Shown: positions 48,165 to 61,500 of the stretch, piece after piece
How the letters are laid out: each line of letters opens with the position of its first letter
Position numbering within the stretch: the first letter of the stretch is position 1
NCBI GenBank assembly: GCA_024529925.1
Contig: JAFEUB010000775.1
Span: forward strand, 1,653,501 to 1,717,500
DNA length: 64,000 bases
Direction: 5' to 3'
Origin: Ophthalmolycus amberensis
Taxonomy: Eukaryota > Chordata > Actinopteri > Perciformes > Zoarcidae
Notes under the pieces: generated by a model
The model's database searches: none
What the model was told of the DNA's origin: nothing
Seen by the model: only the letters and a program-made list of their open reading frames with translations
Translations under genes and position numbers: made by a program

Positions 48165-49404
48165 AAGTGAGACAGATACGGGGATAACGGAACAATCTTA
48201 TGGACGATCCTGCCATAGTGTTGGACATATTAAATGTGACAGAAATAATTGTGTGGAGAATAAAAACTAAGAGCTTGAGGGAGAAGTTTAACCCCATGCC
48301 TACGTTATCACCTTCGCACATTTGCAATTGCTGCTTGAAATGGATGCAATTGATGGCAAAATAAGTTGCAGGGGAAGGGGGTTTCACATTTTACTGTGAT
48401 AACATTCAACACATTTTTATCACATCACAGCCAGCAACATCCAACCTCTTGATGAAGGCATATTCAGCGAGGGAGGGTCAAGATGTATCCCGTCTTTATC
48501 TTACATAATATTTCATACCGTCATCAGTCATGTCCTTGGCTGCCTCTTTGACCCAAACTGAGCGAATAAATGTGTAGCCATGCGTGAAGACAAAGAGCAG
48601 GGTCTTTATTGAAGAGAGCAGTGAAAGTGGTTTAAAAAACTGCCTGGTTTAAACCAAGGGAGTATTTCTGTTGATATTAGCTGATGGGAGTAAAATGAGG
48701 TCGACAAAAAGAGAATACAATGCAACAGAAGATTATGTTGGAGTTTCTTAAAGCCTCCTCCACTCAAAGTGAGAAGCATTACTTTAAAATCAAAAAGGAA
48801 GGAAAGAAAAACATTTAAGACAATCTAATACTTACAGCCTTCAACCCTGAGCATACATGTGAAGTCTAACAAATGAAAACAAAGCCACACCAAAAGAAAT
48901 AACTCCTTGTGAAAGAACGTATTGATAGCTTGCTGGGAAATGATTCATACACAGATGTATGTGTGCTTGTTTCCCATGGCATTGCACCATGCAGGTGCAA
49001 TTGAAACAGTGATTATTTGTTTTCAATTCATGTGTAAATAAAAGGATATAACGCAGGAAATGGATGTAAAAAGAAACGGCAAAGAGAGCAGAGCTGAATG
49101 TGGCAAGAAGAGGTCAAGTCACTATTCATTGGGTGCTGGATATGAGGGGGAAATGTTGCTTTTCAGAACTCAATCCGTCTCTATTTTAGACTTACAACCA
49201 AGGCCACTGGCCAAAATTGTCCCTACTCTGAGCACTCAGTGGGGAAGTTTTTTGAAAAACGGTTGGTTCTGAGAAAAATAAGATTTGCTTTCAAGAATTA
49301 TTGTTGAAATTCGCCACGTAATGTATGTTTTCAATCCTTCCTGCACCCAGAGAGCACCTTTTAATGGATCAAATCAATGAGCTGTTCATCCTCTTTCATA
49401 TCAA

Positions 49405-49407
<3 letters not shown>

Positions 49408-49435
<28 letters not shown>
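49408..49435. repeat. (CT)n microsatellite
   Basis: About 14 CT units. Confidence 0.95.
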
Positions 49436-50006
49436 GCTCTAAAACAAGTCCCTCAGGATTTAATGAAACATTGGCGCTGCAGTTTTTGTGAAAGGAGTTT
49501 ATAAAGTGTCAAATAACAGACGGTTCAGTGAAAGTTAAGTCTGCCAGTTCTGCTTCTGCGTCTATACTGATGACTGATGAAGCACTTTTTCTCCTGTTAA
49601 TTCATCCACATTGTTTTCCTTCGAGCTTACTTGCTCCTTTGAGCCCCCTCATGTTTTCCCTCCTCTATCCTTACTTGCTCAGGAGAGAACCAGCTGGTTC
49701 CCGATTTGTCCGTGTGATTTTTTTTTTAAACGCCAAGTCAACCAATTCCATTCGCCATTTAGATGGGGAGGGTGACCGTGGGCATGTGGCTTTCACACTC
49801 AAGCACATAAACATAATAACACTCACATACACATATACCTCCAGTGGTTCAACACAAGACACAAGGTCATGGCATTTTCATGACGGGACAGGATGAAAAT
49901 AGAAAAAGGGCCATGAGCTGGACGGACTGAGGCACAATGAGTCAGTGGGCTGATAACACAGACAGACTGAATCAGTGGGCCGAAAGCAGAAGGGCAGTTT
50001 GTGGGC

Positions 50007-50009
<3 letters not shown>

Positions 50010-50080
<71 letters not shown>
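50010..50080. repeat. (GT)n microsatellite
   Basis: About 35 GT units with one GC interruption near the end. Confidence 0.97.
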
Positions 50081-51769
50081 GAATTCTTTCAAGGGGGATA
50101 GAACCGAGAGGAAGTCAGAGATATGATGTTCTCAGGTATTTAGGGGGTTAGCTGCAGGTGGTGGAACACCAGTCCTAGGTCCCTGTGGATGTCTCCACAC
50201 TGTTCTTCATACCCTAAACACAGGCTCAAAATAACTCATGTCCCTTTATCCAAATTAGATTTCTCCTCTCCCTCCATTTCTCACAAACACACACACTGTT
50301 TCTCAGCTGTCTTGGAAGATGTATACTCTTTTTATTCCGTTTTGATGAAATGTGTAAGAAAAGCTCTGGGAGATTATTGCTTATGTACATTTTTAAAGAT
50401 TATTTATTTTTTCTTCTCCATAAAATTATACTACTCTGTATCGTACAGTGTTTACATTTGGGCTTGAAATGTAGGCATCTCATTTGGATCTAAGTGGCTT
50501 CTGAGCTACTGCAATGGCCAACAGCCTAGAACTGTCACAGCAATACTCTTAACAAATGAGTGCCGAGCAATATGCGGAGAGGAGGGAGCAGACCATGGTG
50601 TGATCTGCGGGATTTGGCAGCCATGGCTTTTCCAGAAACACTGTCCTCTTGTGGAATAATGTTCTAAGATGAGAGATTCAGAAAGATATAAGAAAAGCCC
50701 TACTTAACAGATATTTAGGGATGACTCGTCAGGATCAGGCTGTTTTAGAAAATAACTTAGCCTTAATAAACAAAAACAATTAAACTCCATATTTGTGATC
50801 ATTTGTTTAAGAGTTGCATCTTCACTGTAGAAACCAATGGGCTTGGGGCTGAGTGCCACAGAGTGTATGGAAATAATGCATTCTTAGTGTTGATGTGTTC
50901 ATGGGATTTGTTGATAAGAAAATAGAATAATACCAGTTCTACTTTAAAAAAAAGATGTTTGGGATGCAAGACGATGGTTTTGGTCGTTCATTTGTACCAC
51001 AGTTCCATAACAATTCCACTGCAACAGCTGAAAAAATATTATATTTCTTTTGTCAGAATATAATATAATCATATACGTATTACAAGGAGATAAAGTGGCA
51101 GAACGTTTTTCAAAAACTTTTGGTTTGGGGCCAAAATGAATGTCTTTATCCGTACACAAGTTATATTTACAATAATTCATCATAACTCAACTTCCCACGT
51201 ATTAACTGTGCTAATGCATATAAAAGTGTATAAATATGGTATGCTAACATATTGCAAGATATGAAGAAAACATAAATGACATTTAGAACACGAGATACAC
51301 ATTAAATTATTCTAAACTTGCTGAGTAGTCTTTAATTGGAATTTATTTGAAATGTTAAATTCATTAGAAATAGGGCCGTTAAATGTACTCAAAATTGTAC
51401 AGGGTTAATTTAAACAGGAATCCATTGAAAGTTTCTTATAACCTCTAAGGTTCAAATGTGATGAATATATTATGAAAATCAAAATGCCATTCAAGCTGAA
51501 TTTTGAATGAAATTATGAAATTTCACATGGGCATATTCGGGTCATCCTGAACAAGAATCCACTGAAAGCCAACAAAGGAAAGACGTTATAGGTCAAATAT
51601 TACTTTTTGATCATATTTTAATTTGGGAACTATTGAAAGGCTCCATGATCCGCCATTGACCACCAAAATGGTCCATTCGAGTGAACGGGGACGATGTGAC
51701 TATCATTATCCGGCTCTGATTTGCGTGTGCATTACCGTTCTACATGTTTGTTTTCTTTGCTCATGCTCC

Positions 51770-51946
51770 CAATCCCGGAAGTAAGAAGTCGCCGCACGCG
51801 TCACATTCCTCATAGCGCGAAAACTGTACTTTCACGTGTGAACCACAACAATACCGCGAGGTGTGTTGAATTCAGGGCACACATACGGCTGGACACTACT
51901 AAGTTACTGCCAACGGGAATCATTCGGAGGAGCACGTTGTTGGAAA
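51770..51946 (+). promoter_or_regulatory. rad50: Candidate rad50 promoter and untranslated first exon
   Basis: A short CpG-richer stretch about 0.5 kb before the rad50 start codon. CCGGAAGT (51,775-51,782) fits an ETS site, GCGCGAAAA (51,815-51,823) is the reverse complement of an E2F-type site, and CACGTG (51,833-51,838) is an E-box. A GTGAGT donor at 51,947-51,952 could end a noncoding first exon that splices to the acceptor at 52,409, ten bases before the ATG. The layout suits a TATA-less housekeeping/replication-linked gene. Transcription start and factor binding are inference. Confidence 0.5.
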
Positions 51947-52297
51947 GTGAGTCGCTAACTATACAATCCTGCAACGTAGCATATAGCTAAATTAGCTAGC
52001 CTGCTGTGTTGATAGGCAGTAAACTAACGCGACACAGGTTGTGCACGATTCAACCCAATAGTCTCAACACGTTAAACGGTATTAGCTTGATCAACATCAT
52101 AATCTCGTCTCGGCAGTAAGGAGCTGTCTAGATTAATGGGGAATTGGTAACTTAAAGTTTGTCAGGACCAGTACTATTTGAGTTATCAACTCTGTAATAT
52201 ACAGACCATTATAATAATCCTGTTAATCAAACTATTCTTCCTGCTGTTGCAGACGCTCTTCAGTTGATCTCACAGTGAAATGCTTTGTCTTGTTTTC

Positions 52298-52365
<68 letters not shown>
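52298..52365. repeat. (CT)n microsatellite in rad50 intron 1
   Basis: About 32 CT units, followed by more CT-rich sequence up to the 'ctctttcag' acceptor, so the repeat forms part of the polypyrimidine tract. Confidence 0.95.
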
Positions 52366-52372
<7 letters not shown>

Positions 52373-52418
52373 TTCTTTCTCTCTCTCTCACACTTTCGTT
52401 CTCTTTCAGAGAGCAAAA

Positions 52419-52547
52419 ATGTCAAAGATAGACAAGATGAGCATCTTGGGGGTGAGGAGTTTTGGGATTGAGGACAAAGACAAGCAGGTCATTTCATTCT
52501 TCACTCCGCTGACCGTGCTGGTTGGACCCAACGGAGCAGGGAAAACG
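52419..52547 (+). CDS. rad50: rad50 coding exon 1
   Basis: Residues 1-43. The start codon lies in AAAAATGTC, and the exon opens MSKIDKMSILGVRSFGIED as in other vertebrates and ends exactly after the Walker A threonine. The exon probably begins at 52,410 after 'ctctttcag'. Confidence 0.96.
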
Positions 52548-55500
52548 GTATGAGAGCATGTCCTGAAGAGAGAGAGAGCAAAGGTTGACCTGTGAACTAT
52601 GACCTGTGGAGAAGGAACAATGAAGTGGACAGTATGCATTGCCATTAGACTAACTGGTCTGGTGATTTGTACTGGTTTTTAAATATTTTTGCAGAAAGCC
52701 ACAGCAAAAATGATAACTGCAACTCTCAGGTTTTCATGACATGAACGTTTGTCTTCTCTGTTTCCAGACTATTATTGAGTGCCTGAGGTACGCTACAGCA
52801 GGAGAACTTCCCCCTGGATCTAAAGGAGGGGCGTTCGTTCATGATCCAAAGGTGAGCTGGCTCAGTTGTACTTAACTGCTTATTATGCAGGGATGGTTCA
52901 GTGTCCACAGTGCTCCATTCTTTCTCTGAAAACGTTTAAAGTTTCTCACTTCATTGAGAAGTCTCGTGTGTTCAAGTAACACAGAAAATGATGAAATAAG
53001 AAGAACAGACATTTAATGAATTTAGCAATGGTTGACTTCTAAGACTGAATACGACTTATTGGCTTGATCGGGCCAATTTGTGATGGCTTTATCATTACAA
53101 CAAGCTCATTTAAGTGTTTTTATATTGCCCTTACTGTGTGAATCCGAATAAAAGTCTCTGTCAGACGAGGATCCCTTCGGCTACCTTTTGTTAAAGTAAA
53201 TTCTTGCTGTGTGGATTCCAGGACGCCCACGAGACGGACGTGCGAGCACAGATTCGACTCTTGTTCACCGATGTCAACGCAGAGAAAGTGACGATCCATC
53301 GCTCCATGTCCTGCACTCAGAAGGCGAAGAACTACACCTTCAAAAGCTTGGAGCAGGTCATTACCAGGATAAAGTAAGCCACAGTCACAAAGTGTCTTTA
53401 CTCACTTTTTGATGAAAAAAAAAGACCCTAACCCTGATATTTATGCTGCTTTTCTTCACGTGTGACCTCCTTCTTCATCATTCCCTCAGGGACGGTGAGA
53501 AGGTGAGCTTGTCCTCAAAGTGTGGTGAACTGGATCGGGAGATGATTTCTTCACTGGGTGTGTCGAAGTCCGTGCTCAATCATGTCATCTTTTGTCACCA
53601 AGAAGAGTCCAACTGGCCACTCAGCGAGGGCAAAGCTCTCAAAGACAAGTTCGACTCCATCTTCTCTGCAACCAAGTAAACACCACTCATTCTTACATTT
53701 TTGTCATTTTTTTTTTTTTTTATATTAACCTGCATTTTCCATTCAGATGCTGCAATAAGAGGGGAAAAACTTTGTATTACGCTCTCCTTTCGTGGTTCTC
53801 TCAGGTATATCAAAGCTCTGGAGACGATGCGCCAGTTGCGTCTCAAACAGACTCACACGGTCAAACAGTGTCAAGTGGAGTTGTGCTACCTGAAGCAGAA
53901 CAAGGAGAAAGCCCAGCAGATCAGAGAGACGGTGGCCACCAAGGAGGCCCAGCTGATGGCCTCTAGAGACAGCATCCAGCACATAGAGGGCCAGATTGAT
54001 CCACTGGAGGTGTGTGTGTGTGTGTGTGTATGTGTTGATAACACATACGTAAAGTAGTGTAAGGTGTGTTTCTTTGAATAAAACACATTTAGGGTTGCTC
54101 TGATGAATCTACTATAAGACTACTTGTTTTTATCTCATCATTTTGGGTTGTTGCATGTTTGCAGGTGTAGGCACATCTGAAGGGTAATTGTAGTGTAAGT
54201 TAAAAATGAACTTTCTTTTAATGATATTTTTCAGAATCGAATGACTGATATTGACATAAAACTGGGGAAAGTGATGAAGCTGGACAACGACATCAAAGCT
54301 TTAGACAGCAGGAAGAAACAGATGGAGGTGGATAACAAGGAGCTGGAGGAAACCATGGAAAAGGTAATGTAGCAATAGGTAATGCACACGTACGTGAAAA
54401 CAAACTCAAGTTATGTATTTGTTATGATGTAAAAATGAATCATTTGACTGGTTCCCGCACTAAAAAGCAGTGCTCAGGCTCCACAGACAAATGTTTTTGG
54501 AAACTTGACAAGATGCTTGAAAGGTAATTAAGGATGGATCGGAAAAAAAATGAGATCGGAAATGAAATGCATGAACGAAGATGCTGGGACTCAAAAGAGG
54601 AAAACACAGCAAGTGCCCCCCCCCCCCCCCCCTATCTGTCACTCTGTCTGAAAACACCTGCTTAATAATACTCTAGACTCCACTCCGTAAGTGTCATCAG
54701 CCTAAATGGGGAAACTAACAGAACGACTGCAGATGGTGAATGATGTTTGTTGTTGATTCTGTGATCATAGCCAGTTCATCACTGCTCAACATCGATAAGA
54801 ACGTCTTTTTACGACTGTTGAGTGTTTCTACTCCTCTGCCTTACGGGAGCCAGGAGTCTCCTCCTCCCATCTGTTTGTTGCCTCTCTGTTGTGTATATAT
54901 CTCCATTTGAAGAGCGGTTGTTTTTGTTTGACAGAGTGAAAGCATCGGCAACCAAATTTTTGCCATAATTTTCGTCATTAGTGGGAAAAGTTGCCAGTGA
55001 AGAAGCAGACAGGAGAGGGACGCTATGACATGCAACAAAGGTCCCTGGCTGAAATCAAAATGTTCAAGGATCCATTGGTGCATTTATTTTGATCATGGAG
55101 GGCCCGAGTGGAGACAACCCTTTGCCCCTGACAGTTTGCTAAGCTGTCCTAAATTGAGCTTCAGAGCATCTCCAAGCCAGTGAACTGTGTATGCGGATGC
55201 AGGTGTTCCAGGGTTCAGACGAGCAGCTGCAGGAGATTTACCAGAACCACCAGAGGACTGTGAGAGAGAAGGAGCGGAGGCTGACGGACTGCCAGAAGGA
55301 GCTGGAGAGAGCTGGACGCGAGTGTCAGAGACTCAACAGAGTCAAGGCCGATCTCCTGGTAGAACAAGGTACACACACCTGCACACACACGCCTAAGTAC
55401 CGGGGTGAACGTTTTGTCCAAAATAGCATTTTGCTTGAATCGTTAAACACACCATGCACCCAGCATTATTTGATGGCATACATCTTTGAGTGCACTGGCA

Positions 55501-58500
55501 GAATGTCAGAATAAAAGCTTAGAAACAAGTCCAAGGAGGACTTGAAACACTGCTGTTCTCTCATGATGTACACAAGGAAGGATGGACAGATCAATAGAGT
55601 CCGCTCCTGAAGCCTACTACTACTGAAATCTCCCTTCTCTTGTCCCAGGTCGTCTGCAGCTGGAGGCTGACCGCCACACTCAAAGCATCAAGAACCGAGA
55701 CACTCAGGTGAGAGGGGACAAAATCGACCTCTGTCCACTTGCACTGCAGAAGGGAACACACTCTCTTAGTTGTTCGTTTGGAAGGGATGCAATGCATCGT
55801 AAGTCGCTTTGGACAGAAATGACCAAATGAATGTAATGTAATGTAAAGAGCAGGTGAACTCCACCATACAAAGCCAACACCGCCAGTTTTGTACAGTAAC
55901 TATACTAAACACTAATATTGTTCTATATACAAAGACACAGGTGGTTTGCAGTGTTTTGGTAATTACTTAAAAATGAAATTAAGAATTGAAAGCACAATTA
56001 TTGCAATTCAGTGCGTAGATTGTACCTAAAAATTAAACACTTATATTATTTATTTTATAATAAATGCTTGTCATTTTGATATCATTTCTCTTTCTCAGGT
56101 TCGCTCTCTGTCGTCCTACCTGGAGATGGAGGGTTACGACCGACCACCCTTCACTCCCCTTCAGCTGGAGAGCTTCCACCGTCACGTCACACAGAGACTT
56201 GAGCAGGAAAAAGCGACCGTCAGTCAGGTTATGGTAAGAAATTCCCCGATCGCAATACGTATATCTACTGTTACTTTTGCAGCCGTGGCGTTTAATGCTA
56301 TAAAACAGCTGTTATTTCACATTTAAAAAAAAAAAGTTCAGTAACATTCAGCCAGATCATGAATAAATGTCCTATTAATGTAACGCCTCATTCCTCCTCT
56401 CATTATTCTGCACGCTCAGGCGGACCTGCAGGAAAAGGAGCAGCAGAAGCAGCAGTCCATCGATGAAATGAGGGATAAGAAGACTGGCCTGGAGAGAACT
56501 GTGGAGTTGAAGAGAGACATGCAGGGAAAGAAGCAGCAAGAGCTGAGGAACATCAGGGCAGAGCTGCAGAGGCTGGAGGGTTCGTCAAGCCGCCTGCAGG
56601 AACTGGAGAACGAACTGGCTAAAGTGGTGAGTACTCGCACACAACAGCTACGATGAGCTGTTCTTAGATGGTGTGAATTTTACGTGAGTTATTTTTATGA
56701 AGTTGCAAAAACTTTGTGTGTGTGTTTCTTTTCTTCTCATCTTCAGGAGCGTGAGCTACAAAGTGTACTTCAGAGCTCCAACGTGGAGGAGCTGAAGGCA
56801 GAGGTGGTGGAGCTGCAGAGAGAAAAGGCTGAACTTGACCGCACACAGAGAAAGCTCGACCAAGAGATGGAGATGCTCAACACACACACCACCGCACGCA
56901 CCCAGATGGACATGCTGAAAAAGGACAAGGTAATCTAAATTCATCGGAAGGCAAATGGTGTTGAACATTCTCCTCGCTCTCGCTCTCGCTCTCTCTCTTC
57001 CTCCCTAAGTAAAACTGAGTAACCCCTGCGGGAGGCGCTTTAACCCTGTGTGCTCATCTCCTCGCTCTCCTTTTCCTCTTCACCTTTCATCCTTCTTCCT
57101 CACCGTCTTTCCTTTCCCTGTTGGATCCCCTCTCATCTTTCCTCTGATTCATTCCTCCAGACAGAGAAGGAGGAGCAGGTCCGTAAGATCAAGTCTCGTC
57201 ACAGCGAGGAGCTGGTGTCGTTGCTGGGCCACTTTCCCAACAAGAGAGAACTGGAGGACTGGATCTATGGCAAATCTAAGGAAATCAACAGTACCAGGGA
57301 CCGCCTTGCCAAACTCAAGTTAGCAAGATTTATTTACTTTAAAGCGAAAAAATGTGAATATTATCACTCCGTATTATGTCTTGATTTTCATGATTTCTCA
57401 GTAAGGACCTGGCATCGAGTGAGCAGAATAAAAGCCACATCGCTGCTGAGGTACGGAAGAAGGAGCAGCAGTTAGCCAGCGACGAAGAGAAGTTCTTCAA
57501 CGTGTGCGGCAGTCAGGATCTGGACCAGGACCTGGGCAAACTACGAGAAGATCTGGAGAAGATCTCCAAACAAAGAGGTGACCGTCATATCGAGAAATGA
57601 CACGTCGTTTGAAGGTTCACAAAAAAAACTGCATCATGATGGGACGTTACTAGATGATGGGACGAGTCTCAGACAAATCCAGAATCTGCATATTGTTGCT
57701 GCCTTGATTTGAGGTGGTCAGTGGTACCCTCCTATGCTCCTAACCTCAACATGGCTGGATTTAATTAATACCTTCACTGTGTCACAGGCTTAAACCTGTG
57801 GCTCTCTCTGTTCACGTCTGAATTTTAAGTGTGAGAATTATGCACGATACAGTGCACACCAAATTCTGACAATGGAATGGAAAATGTAAGATCTGTAGCA
57901 TGTGCATCACTTTTTACTCAACATCCAACGTTTGCCATTTGGTCTCTATGCATCGACTAAAACAACGAAAGAGCAGATTACTCTAATGTGTAGCAGACAC
58001 AGTACACGTCAATTCAGTAATAATAAATGTATTTTTTCTTCCTCCACCTGTGTTTTTACAGCCATGCTAGCTGGAGCCACAGCGGTGTACACCCAGTTCA
58101 TCAGCCAGCTGACGGAGGAGAGAGAGCCCTGCTGCCCCGTGTGCCAGCGGACGTTCCCCTCAGACTCCGACCTGCATGACGTCATCAGTGACATGCAGTC
58201 CAAGCTGCGCCTGGTGCCAGACAAGCTGAAAAACACAGAGCAGGACCTGAGCAGGAAGGAGCAGAAGAGAGATGAGATGATGGCTCTCAGGCCTGTCAGG
58301 TATGAAGACAGAGAATGTGTGATGGTGCAAAAAGCGTACCGGACTCTTGGGAAATATACAAAAAAAAAAAAACATGTATTCCTTTATTTTAGCAACTTCC
58401 AAGTATCTCCCTTGTCTGTGACTGCTGGCTGTGAGTGTGGCTAGTTGAATGATTGCAGCATTTTAAAACGGACTTGTATTTAAACCTTTTATGTGCCAGT

Positions 58501-61500
58501 AAAGGGCAGAACTACATTGCACTTTTATAGATCAGCTCGAGTATCATCTTCATCAGTGGGTACGATTCCCCATTTAAGTGTCTTGCACTAGGGTGCATTA
58601 ATTACCCACGATCAAGACATTTTAATAGGGTAAACAAAAATCCCTGATGTATTTATCCAATCAGACTATAGACTTGCTTGTCACACTAAAACTAGATGAT
58701 CAGCAGTGTTCATTCAAGCAGTATGGCATGTAGAGAAAAGGAGGATAGATTGTTCTACCAAATGAGTCATGAAATACATTTCCTTGACAAAAACATGTAG
58801 GACACATTATTTATATTTGAATAACTCTAGTCGCGTATTGCATCTAAATATGTCAATATTCAGGATTTATTTTCGTAGTTTTCCGTTACTGTTTTCATCC
58901 AGGTACTCGTATTGCCCTTGTTTTGATTGTATATGTTTACACCATGAAGAACAAAAATAATAGACAGTTAATATGAAGTATCACAGCTTTACATTAATTC
59001 CACACAGGTGTTTTCACTTATTCTGGCTGATTAGATTTCTGCTCGGGTTGAAGATTGAGCCTTAGCTTTGATGAGAATTTATTGGGCACAAATGTTCATC
59101 TAGCAATAAGAATGTTGACTAACTGACACCTGTGTGGAGGTCCAGAGAGAAGAGCGCAGGAGGTTTATTCACATGGTCCCCACTAGATGGAGCCATATTC
59201 TCACATGATTGAGATTTTACCTCTTGTTTCTCTCCACTGTCTTTTCATGACCTGAGAAGAACACAACCATTAAGAGCGAATAGACTCAGCCGCCACTAGC
59301 TTTATTTAAAAAAACACATTTTTGATTTGCTGTGATATTCAAAGTACAAAGCTTAAATCTGGGTTTCATTGATAGACTCTCCTAAACATGACTGCAACAA
59401 AGTCATATTTTTTGGTTATGGTGTACTGCTGTATGCTAAACAGCTACTTTGTGGTTCAGGGGTCTTGTAAGCTCAAGTTAAACATATAATATAATATAAT
59501 TATTTTGTATCATCCATACAGGAGGCTTGAGAGATAACTGTTCCCTGAATAGCAGCAGGGAGTCAAAGAAGATAGAATGTTGGATGACCATATCTAAATA
59601 AATCAACTTTAATTATCTGCTCAAAGTATATTTCTCTTCTCTTTCTCGCCTCCCAGGCAGTCCATTGTAACAGGTTCAGGAGAAGGAGTTGCCTGAGTTG
59701 AGAAACCGCTTGCAGACTGTAAACAGAGAAATCGAGAGGCTGAAGGGCGACGTGGAGGAGCAGGAGAGTCTGCTTGGTACCCGGATGTCACAGGAGGAAA
59801 CAGCCAAGGCCTGCCTGCAGGACATATCTCTCATGGACAGATACCTGGTACCATCCTCCTGTCTGTCTCACTCTTTCTGTCCCCCTCTGTCCCCTTCCAT
59901 CCTGTACACTCTTCCTACAGAGGGAAAACTTGTCGTGGGGCCTCCTGTGATTCCTAACCCTACTGCCAGGCCCATGAGAGTCATTCTTCTCTTTTCAGCT
60001 TCCCTATTTTTCGGATGTCAAAGTTAAAAATAACGGCAGTGTGGGGCAAGAAAAGTGATCAAATTGGCATTTTTAGTTGTGACACAGATGAATCTTAGTG
60101 ATTTAAGAAACATCACATTGCTAATTCCTGGAAATGTATAAACACACACCCCTTCTGTCTTGTGTCTTTCTTCACATTACTAAATATTTGTTTCTTTCCA
60201 GATGGACCTTAAAGATTTGGAGAGGAAAATAGCTCAGCAGGCAGCCAAACTCCAGGGAGTGGACCTGACCAGAACCATCCAGCAAGTCAGTCAGGAGAAA
60301 CAAGAGACTCAGCACAAGCTGGACACCAGTAAGATGACATCATACACTATCCAAAAAAGAATATCTTTAGAGACTTGAAGCATGCTTAAAATAGGTAATC
60401 AATCAAAGTGATGATGTTTGCATCATTAAAGCCTCAATTAATCTACAAACCTGTTGCTTAAGACAACTTCAACACTAAAGATCCCTTGTTGGTCTCTGCT
60501 GCAGATTGTTGACTGAGTCAATGGATGTACCGGTAAGCATTATTTTGCTTTTTGTAACTTTTTTTTTTTGTCCTCACAGCCTCCAGCAAGATGGAGCTGA
60601 AACGTAAGCTGATCCAGGACCAGCAGGACCAGATTCAGATGCTGAAAAGTGCTGTGAATGAGACCAGAGCAGAGAAACTCCAGCTGAGCATTGATCTGCA
60701 GAAACGGCAGCAGCTGGAGGAGCAGTGTGTCGAGTCCACCACTGAAATACAGGCCTTAACCAGGGACATCAGGGTACGGATTATTGTTTTTGTTTAAGAT
60801 GTTGATGTAGAGGCACACACAAAAATATGCAAGATTGTTTAGACTAGAGAATGCAATGCAGATCTTACACGTGGTATTTTGTCTGTCCGTTTGCAGATTT
60901 CTGTTCCATACAAAGATATATTTCCTTATATACAGGCCTTATCCTTTTGGTATCCTCTGCACTCTGAGTTATACAAATAATCCTGTAGTGTTCTTTTAAT
61001 TTACATGTTTCTATTTGACATCTTTGGCTCATTTCTTCATTTTTTTCATGTTGTCACTTTTCCTCTCACTTTGTGTCCGACCAGGAAGCGAGAGAGCAGC
61101 TGTCCCCTTTGTCTGCCGCTCTGGAGAAGCTGCAACAGGAGAAGCAGGAGCTGGTGGAGCGCAAGAGGCAGAGGCAGGACGAGGGACAGGATAAGGTGGA
61201 CACATTCTCACTTTTGTCTCTTACTCACTGTACTCTTTCTCTATTTCTGAAAAGTCAGCATCAAACTCACATGAGGACTGGACAAGATAGATTATATCCT
61301 CTCCTTGTTATGTATTTTCCTCTTTTGGTGTTACCTTTTCTGTGTTTCCTGTTTATATTCCCTTACATTTCACACCGTGATATATTTTATAGTGAAAATG
61401 AATATTCAAAAGCCTTGATAGTTATACAAATACCTGTTGTTGTGGCTCTATAGTTAAAACAAAAAAACGTAACATATATTGTCAAACAAGTCACATTTCC

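Larger units (their letters stand above)
48165..51769. other. Intergenic, upstream of rad50
   Basis: No gene was recognised. CT (49,408-49,435) and GT (50,010-50,080) tracts are present, and 50.5-51.7 kb is AT-rich and featureless. Confidence 0.5.

Noticed and set aside
47764..48387. A 207-codon minus-strand frame as a gene
   Set aside because: It covers the fold-back element, has no recognisable domain, is Ser/Pro-rich from local composition and overlaps frames in other phases.
51721..51990. An 89-codon frame upstream of rad50 as a divergent or upstream gene
   Set aside because: It sits across the CpG-rich candidate promoter and its GTGAGT donor, has no recognisable domain, and is better explained as incidental.
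59657..59700. An alternative acceptor (59,660 or later AGs) that would rescue rad50 exon 15
   Set aside because: Starting at 59,661 gives an immediate TAA, and the AGs at 59,673 and 59,679 give the wrong phase, so splicing choice does not explain the frameshift.
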